Part shown: positions 7,870 to 15,029 of the stretch, piece by piece
Position numbering within the stretch: position 1 is the stretch's first letter
How the letters are laid out: each line of letters starts with the position of its first letter
Assembly: GCA_021323475.1 (NCBI GenBank)
Contig: JAJQJM010000008.1
Location: 1-41,029 of the forward strand
DNA length: 41,029 bases
Reading direction: 5' to 3'
Source of the DNA: Vampirovibrio sp.
Lineage (GTDB): Bacteria > Cyanobacteriota > Vampirovibrionia > Vampirovibrionales > Vampirovibrionaceae
Translations under genes and position numbers: made by a program
The notes under the pieces: model-generated
What the model was told of the DNA's origin: nothing
Seen by the model: the letters and a program-made list of their open reading frames with translations, nothing else
The model's database searches: none

Positions 7870-9759
7870 CTATACTATACACATTTCAGCGTTTTGGGTG
7901 GCCTGGATAATCTCATCCGCCAAGGCTTCCGGTTGTTTATCGTCCGTGGAAAGCCGAACGCAGGCATGTTGCCTGTACAACGGCTGACGCAATTCATACA
8001 AATCCGCGGCCGCCGCTTTATCTTGCAACAGAGGGCGATCCTGGTTTCCATTCAGACGCTCCAGCACGGTCTCCAGTTCCGCTTCCAAAAACACGACAGT
8101 TGCGTTTTGGCGAATGCAATCCATGGCGATTGGATTCATGACAATGCCGCCACCAGTGGAAATAACCGCGTTGCGAACCTGTTGAAGCGATTTTGCGATT
8201 TCCAGTTCCAGTGCCCGAAACCGGGGCTCACCGTCCTGTTCGAAAATCTCGTTAATGCTGCTGCGCCCAGAGCGCTGAACGATTAATTCGTCCATTTCAA
8301 TGCAAATCAGGTCCAGCTTGTTAGCGAGCAAGGCGGCGACGGTCGTTTTACCCGCGCCCATGAAGCCGGTCAATACCAGCTTCCGCCCTTCCGCTGACTG
8401 TTCGGGATGATTGACAGAATCGGCCGAGTGGTACTCAACCCCAACGCCCAATTGCTGTAAATCCTGCCAGAATTCCGGGTAGGTTTTATTCACCACGGCC
8501 GGATCTTCATAACTCATGCCGGGCAGCAAGGTGCCTGCCAGGGCAAAGGCCATCGCCATCCGGTGATCGCCGTAAGTCGCGATTGTTGCTGCTTGCGGAT
8601 TACCGCCATGAATTACCAGTGCATCGGCTTCCGCTTCAGTGCGAATGCCCATTTTTGCCAGTTCCTGCTCAACGGCGGCAATGCGATCGGTTTCTTTCAC
8701 CCGCAGGGATTGCAGACCGTCGATTCGCGTGGTTCCCTTGGCGAACGCAGCCAGAACGGCCAGCGTCTGGGCTTGATCCGGGCAGTCACGCATATCCACA
8801 TGCAAGGGTTCAACCCCAACGCCGTGGATGGTTAATTGGTTGCCGTGGTATTCAACCCGATTGCCCATTTGCTGCACGATGTCCACAAAGCGCATGTCGG
8901 CCTGGACGGACTTCGGGTTGATGTTGCCAAGCGTGATGGTGGAATTGGTCAGCGCCGCAATGGCCACAAAATAGGCCATGCTGGACGCATCCGGCTCCAC
9001 AATGTATTGTGCGCACCGGTACTGCTGCCCGGTTCGGATGACAAAACGCCGGTAATCCTCGTTGACCACGGTCACATCGAAGGCTTCCATAATGGAGCCG
9101 GTCATGTCCAGGTATGGCTTGGAAACCGGCTCGCCGGGCAGTTCAATGGTCACTGCATCGCCTTGGGTTTGAATGAGTGGTCCAATCATCATCAGCGCGG
9201 AAATATACTGGCTGCTGGTGCTGCCGGATACGGTAATCACGTCCGCCTCAATCCGGTTGGAAGACACCCGTACCGGCGGATAGCCGTCTTTTTCCAGGTA
9301 TTCGATGGACGCGCCCAACGCTCGCAAGCTGTCTACCAAATCCCGTACCGGACGATTATTCAGACCTTCCTTGCCCAGCAACACCTGCCGTCCGGGAATC
9401 ACCGCCGACAGCGCGACCAGAAACCGTAAGGTGGCGGCGGACAAATCGGCGTTCAGCGTGTAGTCCCGATCCTGAATATCATCCAGGCTTCCGTGAACTT
9501 CCACACACTGTTGGCCTGCTTTGTCCGTTGTCAGTGCCGTCTGGATGCCCAGGGCGTTCAGGCATTCCAGAATGGCTTTGGTATCATCGCTGAATAGGGG
9601 GTTAATCACCTTCACCGGCTGGTTTGCCGTCTTGGGAGTGAGCGCTGCCAGCAACAAAGCTCGAATGGTGTAGCTTTTAGAGCCCGGAACCGTGACCTCG
9701 GCGGTCACTGGTGCATTTAAGGGTTGCAAGCTGACAGTATTTTGGCCGGTGGATTTCAT
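7870..9759 (-). CDS. aroA-aroK: EPSP synthase - shikimate kinase fusion (AroA-AroK)
   Basis: A 629-residue two-domain enzyme. Residues 1 to about 440 are EPSP synthase (AroA): PGSKSYTIRALLLAAL, LNNRPVRDLVDSLRALG, GSTSSQYISALMM, DASSMAYFVAIAAL, LRVKETDRIAAV and GDHRMAMAFALAG. From about 460 to the end is shikimate kinase (AroK): Walker A GFMGAGKTT, MDELI, EPRFRALE, STGGGIV and NQDRPLL. It covers shikimate to shikimate-3-phosphate to EPSP, missing no obvious key residue. In the pathway the kinase acts first although it is C-terminal here. The ATG overlaps the stop of the DAHP synthase gene (ATGA). AroA-AroK is an uncommon pairing; fungal AROM has both domains, but with others. Confidence 0.95.
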   Translation of the reverse strand: MKSTGQNTVSLQPLNAPVTAEVTVPGSKSYTIRALLLAALTPKTANQPVKVINPLFSDDTKAILECLNALGIQTALTTDKAGQQCVEVHGSLDDIQDRDYTLNADLSAATLRFLVALSAVIPGRQVLLGKEGLNNRPVRDLVDSLRALGASIEYLEKDGYPPVRVSSNRIEADVITVSGSTSSQYISALMMIGPLIQTQGDAVTIELPGEPVSKPYLDMTGSIMEAFDVTVVNEDYRRFVIRTGQQYRCAQYIVEPDASSMAYFVAIAALTNSTITLGNINPKSVQADMRFVDIVQQMGNRVEYHGNQLTIHGVGVEPLHVDMRDCPDQAQTLAVLAAFAKGTTRIDGLQSLRVKETDRIAAVEQELAKMGIRTEAEADALVIHGGNPQAATIATYGDHRMAMAFALAGTLLPGMSYEDPAVVNKTYPEFWQDLQQLGVGVEYHSADSVNHPEQSAEGRKLVLTGFMGAGKTTVAALLANKLDLICIEMDELIVQRSGRSSINEIFEQDGEPRFRALELEIAKSLQQVRNAVISTGGGIVMNPIAMDCIRQNATVVFLEAELETVLERLNGNQDRPLLQDKAAAADLYELRQPLYRQHACVRLSTDDKQPEALADEIIQATQNAEMCIV

Positions 9760-10574
9760 GCCAGAACAGCTTTCTTCTCAATCACGCGACCGGCTTGCAG
9801 CTTCCCCAGCATGGTGTCCAGTTGATCCCAGGTGATTTGCTGTTTGGCGTCGGTCCAGGCGAAGCGCGGGTTGGGATGCACTTCGATGACCATGCCATCG
9901 TAGTTGAACTCGGCACCATCCATTGCCACTTCGTCCAGTTTGTCCACTGCGCCCGCAATGTGGGAAATATCCAGTAGCATGGTCAGGTTGGTTTTTTCCT
10001 TGATGCGCATGGCCATTTCGTTGTCGGCTACATTGCGCAGGCCGCTGGGATTCGGGTGGTGCACATCCGGGGTGAAGCCGCGGTGGCAGAGAATCAGGTT
10101 TTCGGCAGCCATGCCGCCTTCCAGCGCATGGTCTACAATGCCTTCCCAGTGAGATTCGGAGTGCCACGGCTGGTTCTTCAGCATCAGGTGAACGCGGGAA
10201 TCCTGGGCGGCCACCCGCGCGATTTCCTGTTGGACGTAGTGGTTCTGGTTCCGGGCGCCAATCCACAGCAACAGTTTGCCGTCAGCGCCCAGGGAGGGCA
10301 GTACGCCGTCCATAACAGACTGGGCCTGGGAAGGCACCAGAATTTCGGTGCCGGGGTTTACGCCCATTTGGGCTGCTTCCGCCAGCAGGGAGATACCCTC
10401 TTCTTTCAGGCCGTCGAAGCCGGGCTTGGTGCGGGGCTTCCACAGGCTGATGCGGACGAAATCCACGTTGCGGGCCTTGGCCTGCTCAATGGAGAACATA
10501 ATCTGCTCGCGGCCTTCGGCGGAGCAGGGGCCCGCTACTAACATCGGTTTTTGATTTACTTTTGCTTGGTTCAT
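9756..10574 (-). CDS. 3-deoxy-7-phosphoheptulonate (DAHP) synthase
   Basis: A 272-residue class I DAHP synthase of the short, KDO8P-synthase-like type, the first step of the shikimate pathway (PEP plus erythrose-4-phosphate). Visible are LVAGPCSAEG, SLWKPRTKPGFDG, WIGARNQ, LILCHRGF, LLDISHIAG and a C-terminal VIEVHPNP. No ACT domain and no fused chorismate mutase are present, although in related Bacteroidetes-type proteins a mutase is fused. Assignment as DAHP rather than KDO8P synthase rests on the operon (aroA-aroK, aroC, mutase, dehydratase). ATG 10574 is preceded by AAAGGAG. It is the first structural gene behind the Phe/Tyr leader and attenuator. Confidence 0.9.
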   Translation of the reverse strand: MNQAKVNQKPMLVAGPCSAEGREQIMFSIEQAKARNVDFVRISLWKPRTKPGFDGLKEEGISLLAEAAQMGVNPGTEILVPSQAQSVMDGVLPSLGADGKLLLWIGARNQNHYVQQEIARVAAQDSRVHLMLKNQPWHSESHWEGIVDHALEGGMAAENLILCHRGFTPDVHHPNPSGLRNVADNEMAMRIKEKTNLTMLLDISHIAGAVDKLDEVAMDGAEFNYDGMVIEVHPNPRFAWTDAKQQITWDQLDTMLGKLQAGRVIEKKAVLA

Positions 10575-10614
10575 TGGTGATGACTCCTTTATCCTATTGT
10601 CTAACAGCTTATAA

Positions 10615-10648
10615 ACGAAAACAGCTCCCGTTTGTGCGGGAGCTGTTT
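10615..10648 (-). terminator. Attenuator terminator hairpin in leader of aromatic operon
   Basis: On the minus strand AAACAGCTCCCG (10648-10637) pairs with CGGGAGCTGTTT (10630-10619), a 12-bp perfect stem with a 6-base loop, then TTTTCGTTTAT. It lies between the leader peptide stop and the DAHP synthase ATG. The 5' arm can instead pair with a segment of the leader: GGGAG (10695-10691) with CTCCC (10642-10638), and GTTTGTT (10688-10682) with AACAAAC (10651-10645), around a 2x2 internal loop. That is an antiterminator that excludes the terminator. Confidence 0.88.
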
Positions 10649-10679
10649 GTTCGGTAAATCTTTTTTTAGCCTTTACACG

Positions 10680-10751
10680 TCAACAAACGTCTCCCTGACG
10701 GAAGCCGTAAAAATAAAAGAAATAAAAGCTTTGTTGTGGACGTGTATTCAT
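10680..10751 (-). CDS. Phe/Tyr-rich leader peptide of the aromatic attenuator
   Basis: A 23-codon ORF, too short for ordinary gene callers. It begins MNTRPQQS and continues FYFFYFYGF, so eight of nine successive codons (10727-10701) are Phe (five) or Tyr (three); it ends RQGDVC and TGA. Position (between a TTGACA element and a terminator ahead of DAHP synthase) and codon content match leader peptides of pheA/aro-type attenuators. Stalling at these codons when charged tRNA-Phe or tRNA-Tyr is scarce would cover CAACAAA (10736-10730), which otherwise pairs with TTTGTTG (10687-10681). No strong ribosome site is visible ahead of the ATG. Confidence 0.85.
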   Translation of the reverse strand: MNTRPQQSFYFFYFYGFRQGDVC

Positions 10752-10762
10752 AGTGTTATCAC

Positions 10763-10791
10763 TTTAACCTAAGTACAGGTGCGTTTGTCAA
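10763..10791 (-). promoter_or_regulatory. Candidate promoter of the aromatic operon
   Basis: TTGACA (10791-10786, minus strand) is a perfect -35 box. With a 17-base spacer the -10 would be GTTAAA (10768-10763), only a half match. A start near 10756 would leave a 5' leader of about five bases before the leader peptide ATG. The -35 is convincing; the -10 and start point are inferred. Confidence 0.5.
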
Positions 10792-10821
10792 CTGTTTAGC
10801 TGGCAAACATGTTGAAACGTT

Positions 10822-10840
10822 TACAGTTTGAAATACTGTA
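10822..10840. promoter_or_regulatory. Small inverted repeat in divergent aro / MAF promoter region
   Basis: TACAGT, seven bases, ACTGTA is a short perfect inverted repeat midway between the divergent aromatic operon and glycosyltransferase gene. It sits about 30 bases upstream of the aro -35 box. It could be an operator for a dimeric regulator; no known box is recognised and a repeat this short can occur by chance. Confidence 0.2.
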
Positions 10841-11039
10841 GTGAATACACTAACAGTTTTTTGTGGGGCTGTCCATGAGTTATGGCAAAGATATGGCTGA
10901 GGCTATATAAGCGCCGGTTTTGAGGATTCTATCAATTCCTTCACCTTAATTTAATTGCGTTCTACACCGCTTAAGGGAGGGTTTTTGCTCTGTAATCGGC
11001 CAGAATGGAAATATATCCTCAATCGGGAAAGGCGTGGAC

Positions 11040-12881
11040 ATGTTCTGGCAGAATAACAGACAAGCCCTTCTGCAAGCCCACTCGGGCCATCAGGAGCTGG
11101 TGGAGCGGCTGGACCATATAGCGCCAACCAGTGAAGTGGAATTAATCGCCACCCAGGATGAGGATTACACCCTACTGTTCCGGGGAATACCGTTGCATGC
11201 GAGTACCGGGGCCATGCAAGAGGCAAGGCAAATTGTTTCGCGGCAATGCAGGCCGGCTTTGGGACGGGCGCACCTGGTTCTGGGCATGGGGCTGGGCTAC
11301 CTGCTACAGGCGGTGTACCAGCACAGTCCCGGCCAGATTGTGATTTACGAACCTGATGTCTCTCTGCTGAAGTTTGTGTTGGAAAATGTGGATTTAACCG
11401 AATTTATCGAGTCCCGTAGAGTATTTTTGGCAACAACGCCAGCCGAGTTGCTGAATTGGCTCAACCCATTGGTTGCCTGGGAAGATCCGCTGGATATTTT
11501 AATCACCCAGGGCTATGCCACGCTGATGGCGAACGAGATTCCCGGCTTAATGGCCCAGTTGTTCGCCCTGGTGGATGAGCGGGTGCGGGATTATAAAACC
11601 GGCCAGTATTTTCATTGGCAATGGATTCGCCAGTTCTTTCAAAATTTGCCGTATATTGGGCAGGCCAACTCGTTCAGCCAATTTAACGGCGCTTTTCAGG
11701 ATAAACCGGCACTCATCATAGGTCGGGGGCCGTCTCTGGATGCCGGATTGGAAGCGATCCGGGCGCTAGGTGACTCCATGATCTTAATTGCGGTGGGAGG
11801 CGCGTTGCGCACCTTATGGCAGGCCGGTATCACCCCGGATTTTGCGGTGTTTTATGACGCCAGCGGCATGCAGGAGCAGTTGCAGGGCCTGCCGGAGAGT
11901 TATCTGAGCCCAATTCACTTTCTGTTGAGTCCGTTTACCGAACCCTGCTGCTTTACGGCCCCGGCAGAGTCCAAGGTAGTGTATTTCCCGCAAAGCGGTG
12001 AGGCGTTTGCCCAATGGCTTTATGCCAGCTCGGGTGCTGCCGTGTCTCCTTCGATGTTGGAAGGTGGGGGAACCGTTTCCTTAGTGGCGTTACAGGCGGC
12101 CTTGGCGATGCAATGCAATCCTGTGGTACTGATTGGGCAGGATTTGGCGTTTCCCAACGATCAGGTTTACGCTGGTGGAACCCCCTTGCAAATGGATTCA
12201 GAAGGCCGATTGGCCCTGCCGAAAAGCGAGACCTTATACGCTGCAGCGGAAGCGATGGGAACCGTGGAGGGGCAGGACGGGCAACCGCTGCCGGCTTTAA
12301 AGGCTTACGCCGGATTTATCCGCCATTTTGAACGCATTGCCCAGGCGAACCCGACTATTCAATTGATTAATGCATCCATCGGGGGCGCCAAAATCCAGGG
12401 CTATGCGCTACAACCGCTGACATCGATGCTTAATGCGTTTCAGCCTTGGAAACCTGCGGTGACGGAAGTCTGTAATGCGTTGGGCTTAGGCGATGCGGTA
12501 CAAGCACAATCCGCGATTGAATTAAGGCCAGCTCTGGCGCAGCTAAAGCAGGCTGTTCAATTGGCGATTGATTTGCATGAGCAGGCTCTGGCAAACCCGG
12601 CGGATGAAAGTCGCCTCAATCGCCTGATTTATGAGTTGTTACAAGAGCATTACTTTATTTCCCACTGCCTGATGTTTGAGATGATGTCGGCCCAACGGAA
12701 TTATAATCCGAACGCGACAACCCCTCAGGAGATTGAGGCGAATCAGGCGCTGTTGAGCCGCAATACCCAGCAATGCCGGGATTTATTAAGGAATCAGCTT
12801 CTGCCGTTAATTCTGGATGCGGAATGTCGCCTGATGGTGGCTGAAAATAGCTCTACCGCTTGCCAATCCATCCATCCGTGA
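11040..12881 (+). CDS. MAF/DUF115-family glycosyltransferase (motility-associated factor)
   Basis: A 613-residue cytoplasmic protein of the DUF115/MAF family (6-hydroxymethylpterin-pyrophosphokinase MptE-like fold), whose studied members glycosylate flagellin with nonulosonic acids. Seen are LGMGLGYLLQAV and IVIYEPD in the N-terminal Rossmann-like half, then PALIIGRGPSLDAGLEAI, ILIAVGGALRTL and ITPDFAVFYD in the DUF115 core (about residues 220-290), and VVLIGQDLAF later. ATG 11040 has AAAGG seven bases upstream; a GTG at 11034 is also possible. No flagellin or nonulosonate gene is near, so the acceptor is unknown. Confidence 0.8.
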   Translation: MFWQNNRQALLQAHSGHQELVERLDHIAPTSEVELIATQDEDYTLLFRGIPLHASTGAMQEARQIVSRQCRPALGRAHLVLGMGLGYLLQAVYQHSPGQIVIYEPDVSLLKFVLENVDLTEFIESRRVFLATTPAELLNWLNPLVAWEDPLDILITQGYATLMANEIPGLMAQLFALVDERVRDYKTGQYFHWQWIRQFFQNLPYIGQANSFSQFNGAFQDKPALIIGRGPSLDAGLEAIRALGDSMILIAVGGALRTLWQAGITPDFAVFYDASGMQEQLQGLPESYLSPIHFLLSPFTEPCCFTAPAESKVVYFPQSGEAFAQWLYASSGAAVSPSMLEGGGTVSLVALQAALAMQCNPVVLIGQDLAFPNDQVYAGGTPLQMDSEGRLALPKSETLYAAAEAMGTVEGQDGQPLPALKAYAGFIRHFERIAQANPTIQLINASIGGAKIQGYALQPLTSMLNAFQPWKPAVTEVCNALGLGDAVQAQSAIELRPALAQLKQAVQLAIDLHEQALANPADESRLNRLIYELLQEHYFISHCLMFEMMSAQRNYNPNATTPQEIEANQALLSRNTQQCRDLLRNQLLPLILDAECRLMVAENSSTACQSIHP

Positions 12882-12937
12882 ATTGAAAGTAGTAAAATAA
12901 GCGAATAAATTACGCGGATTAAGCCGGGGATTGGGGA

Positions 12938-13522
12938 ATGTCTCAGAAATCGCGGCTGTTTATTGCCAGTTCCATTCAGGAGCTTTCCGGTCGGCAGGCC
13001 GGAGAGACCCTGGAAACCGTCTACGCCCAGCGGGAGACGATTGGGGCCCGAACCGGGAAGCGGGTGAAATGGGTTCCGCCCGATCAATGGCATTTAACCT
13101 GGCTTTTTCTGGGTGCGGTGGAACATGAGGCGATTGAACCCATAAAAGCGGATTTAACGGAGGCGCTTTCTGTCGTCAAGCCGGTGCCTGCCGAGTTGGA
13201 GGAAGTGGTATTCTGGCCGAAGCCCAGGAAAGCCAACCTGATTGTGTGTCGATTGAAGCACGATCCCAAATTGCTGCGGGTATGGGACGCCTTGTGTAAG
13301 GGGCTACCGGCGTATCCGGCGGATAAGGCGTTCAAGCCGCACATTACCCTGGCCCGCCTGAAGGAAGAGCAAACCCGCCCGCAGAATCAGAAAACGCCGT
13401 GGGGCTTCAGTCCGCTGGAGCCGTCGTCTTGGCTGATTGATAGCGTGACCCTCTACCAGAGCTTGCTGACTCCTGCCGGGCCGGTCTATACGCCATTGCA
13501 CCGGGTGTCTCTGACACCTTAA
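12938..13522 (+). CDS. thpR: RNA 2',3'-cyclic phosphodiesterase ThpR (LigT-like)
   Basis: This 194-residue protein is a 2H phosphoesterase. The two HxT motifs are H52-L-T54 in QWHLTWLFLG and H135-I-T137 in KPHITLARL; the N-terminal RLFIAS strand and the length fit ThpR, which opens 2',3'-cyclic phosphates at RNA ends. It starts 56 bases after the upstream gene, with GGGGATTGGGGA before ATG 12938. Its physiological RNA substrate is unknown. Confidence 0.92.
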   Translation: MSQKSRLFIASSIQELSGRQAGETLETVYAQRETIGARTGKRVKWVPPDQWHLTWLFLGAVEHEAIEPIKADLTEALSVVKPVPAELEEVVFWPKPRKANLIVCRLKHDPKLLRVWDALCKGLPAYPADKAFKPHITLARLKEEQTRPQNQKTPWGFSPLEPSSWLIDSVTLYQSLLTPAGPVYTPLHRVSLTP

Positions 13523-13629
13523 GGCATGTGACACTAGACGGTTGGGGAGTTGTCGGGTCTGTGCCGGTCATCCCATAATGAAGGAGGTTAAGGGAGAATA
13601 CTGGTCACACAATACCAGGGAGGTAGGGA

Positions 13630-13875
13630 ATGTTTACCATTTGCCCGGATTGCGCCAATGACAAGCTGAAAATAAAAGCCATGGAAAAGCGGGTGTATGA
13701 CCCGGCCACCACCCGAATCACCGTGAACGAGGATATTCCGATGATTGAATATCATTGTTCCGAGTGCGGTTGGACCATCCTCCTGGAAGATCCTCCCTTT
13801 ATGCCGGAGGAATTATTGCGGGAACAGGCCGAAGCCCGTGCGGGCCGCCTGACCGGTGTGCGACGGGAAGGATAA
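13630..13875 (+). CDS. Small zinc-ribbon protein, function unknown
   Basis: An 81-residue protein with CPDC at residues 5-8 and CSEC around residues 43-46, a CxxC/CxxC pair that should bind one zinc ion as a ribbon. The C-terminal part is acidic then basic (PEELLREQAEARAGRL) and probably helical. ATG 13630 follows AGGGAGGTAGGGA, a strong ribosome site. It resembles in layout YgiT-type zinc ribbons, but no family is claimed. A bidirectional terminator follows. Confidence 0.75.
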   Translation: MFTICPDCANDKLKIKAMEKRVYDPATTRITVNEDIPMIEYHCSECGWTILLEDPPFMPEELLREQAEARAGRLTGVRREG

Positions 13876-13920
13876 TCCCTATATTCGCGCTTGTTTTTGA
13901 ATGGTGATACGAATTTATTA

Positions 13921-13950
13921 AACGCCCTGCCGAATCGTTCGGCAGGGCGT
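13921..13950. terminator. Bidirectional terminator between convergent genes
   Basis: AACGCCCTGCCGAA, loop TCG, TTCGGCAGGGCGTT is a perfect 14-bp stem between the zinc-ribbon gene (plus) and the VOC gene (minus). It is followed by TTGAGTTCTTT on the plus strand and TTTAATAAATT on the minus strand, so it can stop transcription from both sides. Confidence 0.85.
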
Positions 13951-13975
13951 TTGAGTTCTTTGGTTAAAAGCCGGG

Positions 13976-14443
13976 CTATTGTGCGAATGCGCACTCGGCG
14001 GCTTTGGCCATTTCTTCAGGGCTGACCTGTTTGACGCAGGTGGCAATGGACCAGTGGTGGCCGAATGGGTCTACCAGCTTGCCGTAACGATCGCCCCAGA
14101 ACATTTCCTGCACCGGCATCACGATGCTGGCGCCTGCGAATACGGCGCGCTCGAATGCGGCATCCGCATCTTCCACGTACATGTGGATAGTGACCGGGCT
14201 ATTGCCAAGGGCGGTGGGGGCAAAGCCGCCGTAATCACGGCATTCGCCAGCCAGCATGATGTGGGAGTCGCCGATTTTCATGCTGGCATGCATAACCTTG
14301 CCATCCGGGGTCGTTAAGCAAGCTAATTCAGTCGCGCCGAATGCGCGCTTGTAGAATTCAATGGCCGCCTTGGGATCGTATACGATCAGATGGGGGGTAA
14401 TGGTATGCATGTCCGGCGGAATTGGGGGAACTTTCGTGCTCAT
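13976..14443 (-). CDS. VOC-family protein (PhnB/glyoxalase-like)
   Basis: A 155-residue single-domain vicinal-oxygen-chelate protein. TPHLIVYDPKAAIEFYKRAFGA at the start (given here only as its fold-defining pattern: a beta strand, then a helix with AIEFYKRAFGA) and WGDRYGKLVDPFGHHWSIA at the end are typical of the PhnB/YjdN-like group. These are often annotated glyoxalase or bleomycin-resistance related, but real substrates are mostly unknown. Start ATG 14443 follows GAAGGAAGACCC; an upstream ATG at 14467 has no better site. The gene is preceded by a short hypothetical gene on the same strand. Confidence 0.85.
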   Translation of the reverse strand: MSTKVPPIPPDMHTITPHLIVYDPKAAIEFYKRAFGATELACLTTPDGKVMHASMKIGDSHIMLAGECRDYGGFAPTALGNSPVTIHMYVEDADAAFERAVFAGASIVMPVQEMFWGDRYGKLVDPFGHHWSIATCVKQVSPEEMAKAAECAFAQ

Positions 14444-14533
14444 GGGTCTTCCTTCGATTTTCAACAAAACACAGTGAACAAATCAGGGGGATCGCTGGGC
14501 GAATCCGGCGTCATCATCCGACAGAACCGGCGG

Positions 14534-14899
14534 TTATTCAAGCGGCGTGTTGATATGTTCGCCTGAGAACTGAATGACTTGTCCGCCTGGGGATTCCGGC
14601 TTGGATTTTGGGTTTTCGGCGCGCACCGGGCCGGGGAAATGGGCATCGAACAACAACTGTGCCGTATTGAACAGGTTTTCGATAAACTGGTTGCCCCCTG
14701 CCTTGCTGCCGGCCTGCTCCGCGTAATGCAACGCCTGATCGGAAATGGCCATTGCCAGCAGGAAGGTCATGTATTCTACCGGAATAGACTGGCGTTGCCG
14801 TTCCAATAATAGCAACAAGTCTTTTGACGCGTCTCGGAACTGTTCGCTCTTTTCGGTTTTGGCTTTGCGGGATTCGGCGAAATTTACGACGCTATCCAT
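14534..14899 (-). CDS. Hypothetical protein downstream of hemerythrin-cupin gene
   Basis: From ATG 14899 (GGGGAG six bases upstream) this frame gives 121 residues, mostly helical, with a Lys/Glu-rich start, LLLLLERQRQSIPVEYMTF in the middle and a polar Pro-rich tail. No family is recognised. The same frame stays open upstream to 15199, overlapping the hemerythrin gene; that part is Pro/Ser/Arg-rich and looks like a shadow. Residues just before the chosen start (LIPYYGDALIGYLRYD) do look protein-like, so the true start may be a TTG near 14989, about 90 bases further upstream. Confidence 0.5.
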   Translation of the reverse strand: MDSVVNFAESRKAKTEKSEQFRDASKDLLLLLERQRQSIPVEYMTFLLAMAISDQALHYAEQAGSKAGGNQFIENLFNTAQLLFDAHFPGPVRAENPKSKPESPGGQVIQFSGEHINTPLE

Positions 14900-15029
14900 T
14901 CCTTGCTCCCCGATCAACTGAACCCGATCATAACGCAGGTATCCAATTAGGGCATCCCCATAATATGGAATCAACCCCGGACTGAACAAGGCCCGTTTAC
15001 CGGCTGGGATGCTTTTTGCGGGGATGAAA

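Noticed and set aside
10822-10850. LexA or TyrR box
   Set aside because: The half-sites have the wrong orientation for CTGT-N8-ACAG, and the TGTAAA-N6-TTTACA of TyrR is not matched.
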